DNA of 64,000 nucleotides from Dipteris shenzhenensis (lineage: Eukaryota > Polypodiophyta > Polypodiopsida > Gleicheniales). Below, in pieces: positions 1 to 12,827 of this stretch. The notes beneath the pieces were generated by a model. The model was not told where the DNA came from. It did no database searches and was given only the letters and a program-made list of their open reading frames with translations. The stretch is taken from the NCBI GenBank assembly GCA_047967505.1, contig CM106538.1. One strand, written 5' to 3'. The position numbers and the translations under genes were made by a program. Position 1 is the stretch's first letter, and the number at the start of each line of letters is the position of its first letter.

Positions 1-1100
1 ACGTCTTCCTTGATATCCATATTCTCTGCATATTCTAGTGTCCTGTTCATAAGTGAAGTCCTCATACTCTCCAACTTGTGGCCTTTGACAACTTCATACT
101 TATGTTAGTGATAAAAAATAACTTATCTCCACTGTTTGCAAATATACTACAGTTGAAATTTTGTAGAAGATGATAAAACAATTATAGATTATGAAGAGAA
201 ACAAAATTTATACCTATTTCATGCTTTTGTCTTGTAGAATATCATCATTGTAGCTTGAACCTTACACACATCCAAAGGCAACACTATTAAACTCCATATA
301 GTCACACTACATGGGTCCCATTTCAATACTTTTTTCATGATATTGCACTTGGAATTTTTTGAGAAGAGGATATTTTTGTTGTTGGCATTCACATCTATAT
401 GATGTAATATTAATTAAGCATTAATATTAGCATCATGAAAGTTATTGGAACAATAATTGTTAATTCTGTAGTAAGGTTATTAATGCTTCTAACAATAATC
501 TAGTTTCCACGTAGACAAAACTTGTGCCTAAATTTGATATATTTAGATGATATTGTACAGTAAGTAGAGCATAATTGTAGTACAAAATATCCCCAAAAAA
601 TTGCATTGTGGACCGATCTCCCAAAAGTCCCAAAATATTGCATTCTACTAAGTACAAATCTGGATCAAAGTCTCTCAAAAATCCCAAAGATGATTACAAA
701 ACAAGACAAGCATGCATATCCCAAACATGCATCACCCAACTAATCCTCATCATAAATGTCATCCTGATCATCCCCTCTTGTCAATCTAGATCCTCTTCTT
801 TGTTCTTGTGATATTTCAAAGAGAACTCCAGCCTACTAGTCGTGTGAGTTAGGCACATCAATTTTGATGTTTCATGGCTCTTAGATTTCATTGTGTCAAG
901 GATGGAGACTTTCAAACTTTTTTTTCTTTGACCTCACCTTCACTCTAACCTCGCTCAGTCCCTATCAAGGGGCAGACTACCTTGGGGCAATGGGCATAGG
1001 GAGCCCTGGCTGGTGATCAAACACACACCGGCTTTAGTGGACCCCTTGCTGGATATGTGGCCTTAACTTTCAAACTACTTCTACAATGACTTTCAATGAT
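1..1100. other. AT-rich stretch, no gene recognised
   Basis: I see no coding sequence, RNA gene or clear transposon end here. The sequence is AT-rich with short, unconvincing open frames on both strands. A slightly more GC-rich patch near 950-1065 could be the remains of a non-autonomous element, but I found no terminal repeats or target-site duplication to support that. Confidence 0.4.
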
Positions 1101-1129
1101 AATGGTGTGATGGAATGTAATGCACAATC

Positions 1130-1760
1130 CTTCTTCGATTCCCCAGAATCATCATCTTGGTCACTTGCACAACCTATGCCACTCCAACCAAGGCAAACTT
1201 GGGAAGCAATCTAATGTTGGGACTTGGATTATATTGATGCCCCAAGAAATTGGCTCAATACATACAAAACAAATACATTGCTCTTGCCATAGATTATGCT
1301 ACTAAGTGGACATAAGCTAAGGCATTAAGAGTCTAAGAGTACGAGAAAGTTCATCTATGATCATATCACAGGATTCACTTCCTTGACAACCAAGTTGATG
1401 GTCATATGCACAGAGTGCCAACCACATATTGCCCTCACTGTAATAGCCAAGTCAAAGTCAAACAACAATGTATTCAAGTTGATTCTCAAAAAAATGGTTA
1501 GTAGACATCACCAATATTGGGATACCAAGTTGCATGCTGCATTATGGGCAGAGATAAAAGCCAAGTAGCTTGGTCACAAGAAGCCAAAGTATGTTGTTAG
1601 AAAGCTTGTAATGATAGGAACATTATTCCAAAGAATTTGAGAAGATGCTTGTTCTACTATAGAACACCAAGTTGTGTCCTCTCAAACTCAAATGGAAGGG
1701 ACCATACTAGCTCATTGAAGTATTCAACAACAAGATGGTGCAACTGGCAACGTGCCTAGG
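1130..1760 (+). pseudogene. Ty3/gypsy integrase remnant
   Basis: This is a decayed piece of the integrase part of a Ty3/gypsy pol gene. Near 1215-1250 the frame reads like the family motif at the start of the catalytic core (W-D-L-D-Y-I-D-A-P). Near 1270-1313 it reads KYIALAIDYATKWT, the stretch before the first conserved block of plant gypsy integrases. Near 1690-1745 the frame resembles the C-terminal 'WKGPY-LIEVFNNKMVQLAT' region. Stops and frame changes separate these blocks, so no integrase can be made. It is probably the upstream part of the element whose LTR lies at 7177. Confidence 0.6.
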
Positions 1761-2123
1761 AATTTGGTGGCTAAACCACTAGCAGCCTTTGAGGAGAAGC
1801 AAGCTATTGATTGGCTTGATATTTTTGTTAAGAACTTTGATTCGGCCTCCAAGTAGCAAGGTGATAAGGGGTGGCTCTCAGAACCAAGGTGATGAAGAGA
1901 AGAGCACCTATGAGTAGCAAGGTGATGGAGGACAAAATATCTGCGAGAAGAAAGGTGATGAAGAGATGAGGGCCTCGAGCAAGAGAACCCAAGAAAAAAC
2001 CAAGGCAAGAAGAGCCCTCCCATTTTGAAGGAAGCTAGTCATGGCCCTAGAGCCTCAACAACCCCTTACTAAGAAACCTACATAGCCCCCTCTACGCTAG
2101 ATGTTCCAATTTGTGAGTGAGAG

Positions 2124-2242
2124 GATGCATTATTATTTTTGATGAAATAGGGATGCCTCTCGACCAAATCCGTGTAATTTCTGTGATTGATGCATTATTC
2201 TTTTTTGATGAAGTAGGGTTGCCTCTGGACCAAATCCATGAA
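2124..2242. repeat. 65-bp tandem duplication
   Basis: A unit starting GATGCATTATT and ending in the GACCAAATCC region occurs twice in tandem (first copy from 2124, second from 2189), with a few substitutions between copies. It lies in the frame of the coiled-coil-like open region described downstream of the gypsy integrase. The second copy contains the LINE-A target site. Confidence 0.75.
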
Positions 2243-2246
2243 AATT

Positions 2247-5200
2247 AGAGAGTAGAAGTAAAGGACTTGCGAATGGACTCCTCTAGTGATGGCGGAGGAG
2301 ATGGGCTTCTTCTAGTTCAACCGCCAAAGGCAACAAAACTAGTCATGGGGATCTACACGAACAAGGACTGTTGAGCAATCATGCAGCTCTGACATTAACG
2401 GTGGTGAAGTTGATGTTGACAATGGGAACAAAGGGAGGAAGGACGGGTAGACCGAATCTTTCCCCTCCCCTTCTAGGATTCACCTTACATCTAGAGGAAA
2501 GGGACATGGGAGAAGTGCAAAAAAGTATGGTAGACACTGATGCACTCAGAAAGCTATTGCACCCTAGCGAATTTTTCCGGTTTTGTTCAAGGAGAGAGTA
2601 GCATACAAAGTTCATGCTAAGGGTAGGGGTGGAACAGCTTTAGAAGTGGTGGAGCATTTGAGCCAATGAATTGGCAGGGTTTTACCAATTTTTGATAGCA
2701 ATGGGATTTGGATTGAATTTAATCATGAAAAGGTTTCATGTCATATTTTCTCTCTTTACGCCCCAAATTCAACTAGAGATAGAACCTTATTGGGGGATAA
2801 GTGTTACAGGCAAACTCAATTTTCCTGTGGGATTTTAACATGGTGGAATCCAGAACATAAAAATGGCAAGGGCTTGGAAATTTTATAAGGGGAAGTGAGA
2901 TGGTCGCTTGGAATGTACTCAAAGAGTCTGCAGATTTAGTGGATATTTCAGGAGACGCATCTTTCACTTGGACCAATAACCAGATCGACCAAAATCATAG
3001 AAAAGCTAGAATTGATAGAGCAAATATATCAAGAGCAGTCCTAGATGAGGCTCTGTGCTCTAAAAGCAGTGCTCTGATGTCTCTTCCCATTTCAGACCAC
3101 AAACTGATTCTGTTAACTTTGGATAAAGGGGAAGGTAGAAGAGCTAGATCATGATTCAAAGCAAACCCTTTTTATTTCTAGCTTCCATATGTACATAGAA
3201 AAGTGATTAAAATTTGGCATAAGGCTTTTGGAGGAACTACTGGTATTTCAAACAAATGGATTAGAGCCACATAAGAACCAAGATTTTTCTTAGAGCTATT
3301 AATAAAAGAGCAGACAGCAGAGCAAGACTTAAGAGACCACAAGACTTAGAAGATCAAATCAGAACACTTGAGGAAGATCCATCCATACAAGGCCAGACAT
3401 ATCTAAAGGTATGCAAGGAAACACTCAGAGTGGAAGCATTGATAGAAGCATCTCATGCTAAGATATATACAAGGGAATGTTGGGCAGGGAAACGAGATCA
3501 GGAAAATGAAGACATGTTTAGAATTCTCAGAAAGAAACACACTCACGAGACTCTAGAGAGTGTGAAAAAGATAACCAGATAATTTCTAAACGAAAGAGAT
3601 ATATATATATATATATATAGAAACTACTCACTTTCAGAACTTATTAGGAGAACCAAAATTAATAACTACAGAAAAGTACGAGGCCCAAGACCAGTGTCAA
3701 AAAATTAGGAAGAAAACAGGGCCAGCTTTTATGCTCACTTTTTGGACAGGGACTTGTCATTAGAGAGAGTTGTTGACCAGATGGCAAAAGGCAAAACCCC
3801 TTGAGAAGATGGCTTACCAATGGAATTCTATGAAGTGTTCTAGGAGACGATGGGGCCTTACTTACTGATTCTATTAGGGCTTTCTAGACCCAAGAATAAA
3901 CACAGACATGATAAAGCTAACCCCAAAAGGAGGCCCAAAAGACAAGATCAAGAATTGGAGACCCCTAACAATGCTTAATACCGACTATAAGATCTTCGCT
4001 AAGTCTTTGGCCATGAGACTCATGCATAAGATGCAAGTTTGGATCTAGTAAGAAGAAAAGGGATTTATTAGGGGAAGACACAACTTGGAGACATACTTGA
4101 CCTCGTGGGAGGGCTTAGAATAAGCGAAGGAAACCCAACAGGCTAACTGCTTTTTAAAAGTTGATTTTGACAAGGCTGACGTTAGGATGAAATGGGGCTT
4201 TGCAGGACATGGGGGTAGGATCAAACTTTATATCTTTTGTGGATATCTTGCTTCAACTGGCCAGAGGTAAGGTTGAGATAAATGGTAGGGTATCTTCCCC
4301 TTTTTCCTTAAAGAGGTCTATTATGCAAGGTTGCCCACTTTCACCTTTGTTGTTTGCTATTGTGGCCAATGCTCTAGGGTGGCTAATCTAGGACGGCTAA
4401 ATAGAGGTGTCATCAATGGCATTCAAGTCAAGGGTGAAAACCAGATCATTTGTCAAAAATTTGCAAACGACACAATGTATCACCTTATAATGATGTCCAA
4501 TCAATAGAAAACGTGCTGGGATGTTTAGAGGTCTTTTGCCTTGCCTTCAGGTCCAAGATCAACCATGAGAAGATGGGCATATATGGCACTAGGAGCCTTC
4601 CTCATCAAGGATTAACTGAAAAGGGATGTAAGATGATAAAAGAAGGAAAGATTTTCAGACTACTTGGGATTCCTATGGGATTCAGATGCACCAACAAAGA
4701 TAGATAGGAGTGGGTTGTAGACAAGATCACGGCCAATATGAGTAGATGGGAAGCCCTACAATCATCTCTGTTGAGAAGGAAGTTCATGATCAATCACTAC
4801 ATTTAAACTACTTTATCTCCTGCTGGTACCCATCAAAAAATAGTTTTGATCAGATCAATGCTCTCTTCAGAAATTTCCTTTGGGGGGGGAAAAAAATGGC
4901 TAATGTCTGGTGGCAGGTGTGTAGACTTCCCAAAGCAGTGGGAGGTTTGTGCATTGTTAATGTAGAAAATTCTTCTTCCAGATTCATGGCCCAATGGACC
5001 TTAAAAGCTTATCAGGGACCAAACTCAACTTGGGCCTTCCTCATATGCAGGAATGTGTCTAGAGTAAATCTCCTTAGATGTAAACTTTAGAGACATACTC
5101 CGATAGAAACAACTATTTTTGGGAAGGAACCTTGTGTCGCTAAAGGCTCGGAGTTATGGAAGGGCATGTGGAAGGCCTTGGAATCTTTGAAGCCCTACCT

Positions 5201-5916
5201 TGTCTGGAAAGGTTTTTCTAGGAAAACTGGCACATTTTGTAGTTTGAATTCCATCTGGTTTCCAATTATTTGTGCAATGACAGATAGCTAAGGGATGCCT
5301 CTCTCAAAGGAGCTATTAGACTTCATAAAAAATGCATCAAAGTATGGGGGGACCTGTGGAATAGAGAGTTGGCTAGGTGGACAGAAGATGAGACCCTGCG
5401 AGTAAGGTACAAGTTAGACAAATTTGACCTAATGTTAATATCGGAAAGAAGGAAGAGACACTCTTCTCTGGATGGGTGGCCATCTATAACCCTCCCTCAA
5501 AGAGTTTAGGTGGACAGGTAGGAGTTAAAATCTTCCCTATACCCACATGGGCTGATGGGCAAGAAGATTTATTGGGGCAACTCAATGAGAAGTGGCATAG
5601 GAGAGATTTTGAGAAGATGTGGGCTAGGAGATTTAAAAGAATTTGGGACAGAGAGATACCAAAAAAACAGCCTTGTCTACTTTGGCTAATTTTACATAAG
5701 GCAGTGTGGAGTGTGAGCGGAGAGCTGGCATCGAAGGAGGAGGAAGAGTAATCTGGTTTTTTTCATAAGAGGTTCTGTAGCAAGGGAGATGATCTTGTTG
5801 TTGTTACCTACTATTGATCATTGTTTCGTGGAATTTTTCTTGTTTTGGATTTTTGCGGGACATATATTGTGTAACTCTATATATTTTGATATAATATAAA
5901 CCCTCATTTTTGAAAA
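2247..5916 (+). mobile_element. LINE-A, 5'-truncated L1-type retrotransposon
   Basis: A plant LINE-1 type element inserted in older gypsy sequence. It is flanked by a perfect 16-bp TSD (CAAATCCATGAAAATT at 2231-2246 and 5917-5932). From 5' to 3' it has an endonuclease remnant, reverse transcriptase, and a C-terminal 'reverse-transcriptase zinc-binding' region. At about 3.7 kb it is shorter than the usual 5-7 kb; the ORF1 part is missing or reduced to about 350 bp, consistent with 5' truncation during target-primed reverse transcription. There is no long poly(A) tail, only an A-rich end before 5917. An (AT)n tract lies at 3599-3619. Confidence 0.85.
2610..5755 (+). pseudogene. LINE-A ORF2 (endonuclease-reverse transcriptase), broken
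   Basis: Recognisable blocks in order: the APE-like endonuclease end at 2900-3154, with the typical RIDR-like segment and a final S-D-H (LPISDHKLI); reverse transcriptase palm at about 4155-4480, with the first catalytic Asp in KVDFDKAD, the GCPLSPLLFAI block, and the FADD box changed to FAND near 4463; thumb and connection at 4450-5090; and the C-terminal domain with DFEKMWARRFKRIWDREIP and PCLLWLILHKA at 5620-5705. Stops and frameshifts occur throughout, and the FADD-to-FAND change alone would kill polymerase activity. The element cannot be autonomous. Confidence 0.8.
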
Positions 5917-5932
5917 CAAATCCATGAAAATT

Positions 5933-7176
5933 GGCAGGTACTTAGGGATTAAGGTGGCACGGCCCTCCACACACTTCATCATATTGTTCCTAACTACACA
6001 GACCAAGAGACGTCCAACCAATCATAGATCAAAAAATTACACATAGAGCTTGATGCACTCAAGGTGTCCTTCACACCCTTGGCCGAGTGCTCCAAGAAGC
6101 TGCAGCCTAAACATGCAACCCTCACCCTATAGCTCCAAGAGAGCCAAACTGCATTGTAGACTATAGAGGCAAAGCTCATAGAGACACCATAGTGCATCAA
6201 GTCACAACAAAAGGTGATTCGTGACTTCAGCTCAACACAAGCCATATCTACCAAACCCTCAACTAATGAGCTCACTAGGTTGTTGGTAAAAAATGCTTCC
6301 CTCTAGGAAAAGGTCAACACCCTGGCTCAAATTCAATCCTTGATGCAAGCATTGTTGGTGTCAGGCGAGCACCCAACCAAGCTCCCACACTGACATGGCC
6401 CAAACAATTAAGATGATCGAGCTAGCCAAGGTATATGATGGGTCTATAGGTGGAGCACTTTTACTATCGGATTTTGAGCCTCGCCAAACTCTGCAATTTT
6501 TTCATCCTTTTTTTCCCCTTAGGCACTTCCTCTCTAGGTGTGTGGGTTGCCACAGCCATGCAAGCTTCTCCCCAACCTCATGTTCTTATAGCCAAGCCAC
6601 TACCTCTTACCATAGACATCTTGCCTTCAGCTCTCCACGTACCAATGGATATTTTGCCTTTAGCTTCCCATGTACTACTGGATATTTTGGAACCTATTCT
6701 CGGTAAGGAGGATTTATGAGTCAGGCATCGTACCATGGATTTGCGTCTTACATAGCAGCACGTGGAGAAGCTTCAACTCCATGTACCAGCCCATGGCCCA
6801 AGTCATTCCTCTGGAGTACCTCTTGGCAAAAGCATCCCTTTACAACCGTGCCAATCATTCTCCATGGCTCCTCTGCCTCAACCACCACCCATTTCCATTC
6901 GTCGCTAGTGGCTAGCCCCCAAGCGCAAGAGGTCCCCGCCTATGGCACCATCACCCACCCAGCTTTAAAGATTGGGTTGTTCGCACCAATCCTTGACTTT
7001 GTTCCACATCCATTTGTTGCTAGCGGCCAGCCCTTAAGCGCAAGAGGTCCCCATCACCAGCATCAGCGCTCCTATCTAATATGGCCACCCAATTTTGAAC
7101 ACCAGCTCATTCGCGCCAGTCCTTGACTTTGTTCCACATCCATGAGGACATGGCCCACTTTGATCCGGAGGCAAAA
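5933..7176 (+). other. Post-integrase spacer of a gypsy element with a coiled-coil-like frame
   Basis: This is the continuation of the gypsy element interrupted by LINE-A. Reading across the insertion, one plus frame has few stops from about 2100-2246 into 5933-6360. It has a heptad-like composition (e.g. IKKLHIELDALKVSF, TLTL-LQESQTAL-TIEAKLIE, LTRLLVKNASL), so a coiled coil is plausible. I do not recognise a protein family. Some plant Ty3/gypsy lineages carry an extra ORF between pol and the 3' LTR, and this is where one would sit. From 6400 to 7170 the sequence is proline- and serine-rich when translated, with duplicated phrases (e.g. the 'CCTTGACTTTGTTCCACATCCAT' type phrase at about 6990 and 7120), and ends just before a likely LTR. 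Confidence 0.4.
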
Positions 7177-7665
7177 TGTTAACCTTTAGTCAGTTTGACT
7201 ACCCACACTAAGTAGCCAAGTAACCAGGCACCAAGGCATCACCAACCAGGAGTCCAATAGGCAAGTCTCCAAGATCCACGAATAAGCAAGAGGCAACTAC
7301 GCAAGTGGGCCAATTAGTGAAGATGGTTCACAAATATTCCCAGGCAGATTTTGGAAGGTAGTTAATAGGAGCATTGAGTCTAGATGGTACTTCGTTTCAT
7401 TTAAGTGTAAAACCCAATATAGAATGGGTTTTGAATAGTGGCATCTGAGTAGGGTCCTAGACATACTATGGAGCCAATATTGCTCAAGGTAGAGATAGAC
7501 TTGTACCTTTAGTCGAGGCGAGTGTGTGACAATTTTATGTACCAACACCTTTCTCCACAAGCACTTCCTTTGTAGCTACTAAGGCTATTTGTAATATGTG
7601 TCAAGCCCCTTTCCTTCATATGAATACACCCTTCTCCATACGATTCTCTCCACGTTTGTGCAACC
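7177..7665 (+). repeat. Probable LTR of the plus-strand gypsy element
   Basis: The sequence begins TGTTAACC straight after a purine-rich phrase (GGAGGCAAAA) that could be a polypurine tract. It ends near 7650-7670 in a pyrimidine-rich stretch after a short run (CTTTCCTTCATATGAATACACCC) typical of an LTR R/U5. No second copy is present in the window, so the end is approximate and the call rests on position and the TG start. The next sequence is an unrelated minus-strand gypsy element. Confidence 0.4.
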
Positions 7666-7669
7666 TTGT

Positions 7670-10600
7670 TTAGTCTAATGATCGTTTCTCAACTGCCAAG
7701 CATCGATAGGTCATTGTGTGCTAAGCTACCACATGGAGTGCAAGAGCAAGCTTCTTTCAAACCAAGCACCTTGGGCAGGTACCAAGCACTAGGACAACTG
7801 AGGGGTGAGAGAAAAAGACTATCAACAATGACTACTCATTCTTGTAGCAAGACCCATCTTTGTAGGACCTGTCTGCTCCTTGGTAGTAGAGTTTTCCTCC
7901 TATCAAACTGTGCTTTCAAGCCCTCAATGTCAGTTTTCGATTCTTATCGTAGGGCATGTTCTTTGGGAAGACTACCTTAACAAGGTACTGAAGCTCGTAC
8001 TCGATCTTGGGCATGTCAATTGAAAACAAGTGAGCATCGAGGAGCTCAATGTTGACTCCCTTCTGCTTTTTCTAATGTGGGTAGTCTTGAGAGGCAGTCC
8101 TCTCTAACATGTGATGTTCCAAGGCTTGAAATCTTGGAATAGTAGCATCCAATGTACCAGTCTCCCTTGGATAACTATCTTGTTAATTAAATGAAGCAAT
8201 GCTTAGTGATCTGTGGAAAACAAACAAGCTGCCAAGCAAATAATGCCTAAATTTCTAAACACTATAGAGCATGCCAAGGGCCTCTCACTCGATGGTAATA
8301 TAATTGCACTCAGGGAGGGTCATAAGGTGACTGGCATAATAGATTGGGTTGTCCAGCCTACCATTTGACTATGCGCAAATAATACCAATTGCACATCCTG
8401 ATGCATGAACATGCATGTCGAAAATTCCATCCCACCTTGGTTGGTATAGAATCTTGTAGTTGCTCATTGCTTCAATGCATAGAAGGTTGCTATTTCCAAT
8501 GAAATTTGACATCCTTCTTGGTGAGCACATAAAGTGCCACAACAATTTTGGCAATAATCTTTGACGAACCTTCTATCGAATCTGATGAAGCTAATGAACG
8601 AGGATAACTATGTCAAGTTCTTGATTCTACTATGTGCTCTATGGCCTCGATCTTGGATGACTTGGTTCTTATCCCTTCTTTGGAGATGGCATTTAGCAGG
8701 TTGCCAACTCTCACGTTGAGGACATATTGGCCAAATTTAAGGAGATCCCTATCTCCTTGCAGGCGAGGTGGTCTAGTGGACTCCCCCAATTGTAATGACC
8801 ACATTGGAGAGCATGCCCTGAGGATCCATGGGCCTCTGATCTGTCATTTTCTTCCAAAAAGGAGATAGCTTCATGTTCTTGAGTTTCAACCACTACACAA
8901 AAGTCTCGGAGATGATGTTGACTCCTAACACGCAATCCTCTATGACTCTCAGGATGTTATGATTCTTTAGTTTGACTGTGATGATACGCACCATCTCGTC
9001 AACAACAAGAGTATCTACTACAGGGACGGTGACCAATGAGCCAATTATCGATGTGCTTTTGTTTGAATCTGTGGTGGTGAACTATTTTACAAAAAATTCT
9101 TGACAATACATGGCTAGCTGCAAGAGCTCGACCATGGTCAGGCTTACCTTCATGTTGTAGACTTAACTCCCAATCTTTTGTTGCTTTAGAGCTTGGATCT
9201 CCCTCTCAACTTGGCTCAAGATGAGTTATCTTACCTCCCGTTCTATGGAACCATAGTTTGCTTGATCTTTTGTTAGAATTCTAATGCAGGGGCTTTGCCT
9301 TTTAACTCCTTTTTCTATGTGGATGCAACATCAACTTTCTCCCTCCAGTTGATATCACGGCCAATTTAGCGATGCCTGCTTTGAACTAGCCAGTGTTCCC
9401 TTTTATCTGATCATCATTGCATTAGCATTGCCCATTTTAGTGACCTTCCTAAGGATTGCTCGACATTTGGGATCTATCTCCTTTCTGCATAGGAGCTTGA
9501 TGTGTTCCTGCCATAACTTGCACTTTGTTTTCACACGGCCATATTCTTCACAAAAGTAACACCTTACCTTGTCTTGGTCTTTGTGTTGATCTTGATGCAC
9601 ACCTCGGTCTCCTTAGCCTCTGCTCCACAGCCTCTTCTCCTACCCTACTCTAGCCATGTCAAACTCTCATGTTTTGGATTTTCTTCCTAATTGACTTATT
9701 TTCATCATCTATTTATTTGTTGGTTACCATTATTCTGAGCAGTCAATGCTCATACTTAGCATATCATCATAATACTTAGTGGGTCATTCTTCTTTGGTGT
9801 GCCCATGGTGCAAGCATTTGTCACACCATTTTTCAACGGCTCCATGCCTACACTAGATTCCCATTTCTTGAAGTGCCTTCTTGAGCTACGTTGTAAGTGT
9901 TTCCTTTCTTCGAGTCGAGTTCTCCTCTTCCTTGCTCTCCTTGGGCTTCTTTTCCTTGCTTGTTCTTGATTGTCCTTCTCTTCGCAAGAGCAATAGCTCT
10001 GTTGAAGAGTTCTCCGTAAGTCTTGGTGGGGTTTGTTGTCTCCATTGAATTGAGATTCTATTCACAACACTGAATAGCCAAGTGCACGTCATCTTATTGA
10101 CCAACAAATTGATCAATTGGTTGATGAGGTCTCTCATACAAAGCACAAAGTCCTATATTGCCTTGTCCTACCCTTATTTCAAGTCCTTGAGTTTGATGCA
10201 GACATCCTCATTGATATCTTGTCGGAATAGCTGTAGAAAAGCTTTTAAAATATGTTGCCAATTCGAGAAGTACCCAATCAAGAATTGATTGAACCACCTC
10301 TGTGCCGAGTACATGGAAAGTAGTTCATAAGTTTTTCTTTTGTTGTAGCCTATTGATGACATGCATCCAGATGATGCTTTGCAAGTGCCTATAGGGGTCC
10401 TCATCCTCCATCCCTTTGAAGCCTTGAAACTTCATCTTGATGAGTTGGGTAGCTTTTGACTGCGGTTTGATCACCTTGGAGCTTCTTGGGTGCAATCTTT
10501 CTAGCTCCTCATGTCCTGTCTCTTGGGCATTTCCCTCCGGTCATCGGGTAAATTCTTGGATCAAGGGTTTTCTTGGCCCTGAACTTCTTGAATTTCTTGG

Positions 10601-10790
10601 TTCTTGATTGGTCACTTGCCTCTGCTCTGGGCTCCACCTTGTTGACATGTTAACCATGTGGCATTTCATTGTGGAGTCGTGTACTGAGGATGCTCCAGCC
10701 CTCAGCCACCTAGCCACTCCAAGAGTCCTCATTCCCTTAAAAGAATCCATGGTGATGATGTCTCTGAGGCATTATATGCCTTCCACATAA
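7670..10790 (-). pseudogene. Ty3/gypsy gag-pol remnant, minus strand
   Basis: Read right to left: gag begins near 10790; a core with the phrase FQGFKGMEDEDPYRHL lies near 10400-10440, followed by a capsid-like stretch (WFNQFLIGYFSNWQHILKAF) at 10210-10310. A zinc knuckle CYFCEEYGRVKTKC lies at about 9530-9575, in which the zinc-binding His is Arg. A protease-to-RT spacer follows. A short end of reverse transcriptase (NAISKEGIRTKSSKIEAIEH, like the family's FLGHxISKEG block) lies near 8640-8710. RNase H (IYYASHLM..ECNYITIEREAL) lies at 8270-8345. The sequence then runs toward integrase and stops near 7680. Most of the RT palm is missing, and many stops are present. This is an old, internally deleted element with no LTR pair that I can see. 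Confidence 0.7.
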
Positions 10791-10799
10791 GGCCAAGCC

Positions 10800-12820
10800 T
10801 ATTGTACAATTTGCCACTTGTCATTGAGGGGTGAGGCTCCATCTAGCCCTTCCCTACTCTTAACACTTATACCACCATGCACTCATGATTGGGCACATTC
10901 TAATAGCCCCCCTCAAGTATGAGTGGAGCTCTAATTTTATCATCGGCTTCATGTTGCACGGCTCTTGCCTTGCACATGGTCTGTTCTCCAAGATGTGCAG
11001 CTTCCTAGCCCATTCACACCTTTTTTCACTTTGTGTGAATCTTCTCCGTTGCATGCTCGTATTAATGTGGCGTTGTTGCGTTTGTGGCATCTTTCTAGGA
11101 GGATTTGGAATGGTATTTCACATTTCAATTGATGTCTTAGGAAGAGTCTAATTTCCTATGTCCTTCCACGAGTTCTTTGAGTTGTTGTTTGCTTGCCACG
11201 TGTGAGTCCTAGTGCTCCTGTCAACTTATCCATGTGTCACGTGCTCACAGCTGTCTTAAGAAGATGCACTAAATATGCAAGAGTAGTAAGGTTGATCCAA
11301 AAATAAAAATCACTTGCACTAGCAAGCGACCAGTGCTATAAAAAAAGTTTTTTCCCAGCCAGACAATTTAAGGGCAATCTCCAAGTCACCGGTTTTTAAG
11401 TCTCAAAACATACACATTTGCCGAGTTTTACACTAAAATATTCAAAATCTCAACGGGTATTCTAAAGGCACATCAAAAGAAATTCAAATTTAGCGAAGTG
11501 CAAAATAACACTAAAGGTATAACTGTTCAAATGGCGTGGTGCAAACAGTTGCCTGAGAAACAAGCATGCGTGCAGTATTCGAAAGCTGCTGAAAAAGACG
11601 ATCATGTTCTGGGGTTTTGTGGCGTCTTACATTCTTATTGTCACGAAATAGTATATCTCCCACGAGACGCACAACGAAATAGATAAGCGACAGCACCGGC
11701 TCTGAGCTCTTTCTGTGCATCGTACCTCACTCAAGGGTGCATCGCCGGCTACAGGATTTTCCGTATGGTTGAGAGAATACCTTGCACCATCATAGATGTT
11801 ATACAGCTCAATAATATCCACTTTTAGTATCCCAACAAGCACAACTTTGAGCGATTTCGGATGACGATAGCACCAGTGGGGCCAACCGATCCATTGTTTT
11901 CTCATTGATTGAAAGGTTCTACGATCCGGGTAGGGTTAAGATATCACGCTTTTAATCATATGCGAATCCTTAAAGGCAGCGAAACGACAAGCCCAGAACT
12001 TGAATGTGCTAAGGCCCATTGGCAAGACACGTTGATGCACGAGGAGAAACCACTCACCTTCCCAACGAGACACTCTTGACATGGTGTAAGTATGCTTCTT
12101 GCCAATGATTAGTGCAAGGTTCCCTTAAGCATGACGTCTCGTCAACCACACCCACTCACCGAGCGGGTTCCATGATCCAAAAGCATATGTTTGGATGAGA
12201 GGAAGTCTTAGATTTAGGTAACCAACTCAATGCATGAAATTGAGTTGGAGCAAATTCCCTTAAACAGATGATGCCCAAGAATGTTGTAAACAATGGCAAT
12301 GCCAAAATTAATGCCTACTTGAAAAACAAGGTGAATGCTCATAAATCATTCATAAGGCCTGCCTGAGATGTGCAGCGTGGAAAAGAGGATGGAAAGCTGG
12401 CGGAATCTGTGAGAGAGGTTCCAGATCCAGGGGTTCTAGCTCCGGGGCTCCAGATCAAGGTTCTAGCTCTGAGGGATCCATATGGGAGATCCCTCAGATT
12501 TGGAACTAGTACTGGATCCAGGACCTGCCTCCAGATCCGGAACTGCATCCTCTTCTCATGAATGAAGCCTACCTAACTGAGTGCTAGGTCTGCATAAGCT
12601 GTCTCCTAACCATCTAGCCATTCATGACCACCATACAGCATTTAATTGGGAACTACTAAGTGCCGGGGTGCTCACCACAACAGCTATTCCTCGTAATGGG
12701 AGCCTCACTACATGAGGGGGATGCATATACAACCTCTACCTAAGACATGGAGGCGTTTGCTGACAATAGTTCGCTGTACAAGGAAACACTCATCTCTAGA
12801 ATCTCCTAGGGGTTTGGCCT
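10800..12820. other. No recognisable gene
   Basis: Several open frames of 60-92 codons occur (for example minus strand 11627-11905), but none matches a family I know and none has a splice or codon context that suggests a gene. At 12410-12545 the sequence is built from short related phrases (GGTTCTAGCTC, GATCCAG, CTCCAGATC), i.e. a degenerate simple repeat with some dyad symmetry. Leftover gypsy LTR sequence is possible at 10850-11300, but I could not define ends. Confidence 0.4.
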
Positions 12821-12827
12821 TAGCATG

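Noticed and set aside
12410-12545. Regularly spaced short repeats resembling a CRISPR array
   Set aside because: Repeats are imperfect, of varying length and without unique spacers; the DNA is plant nuclear.
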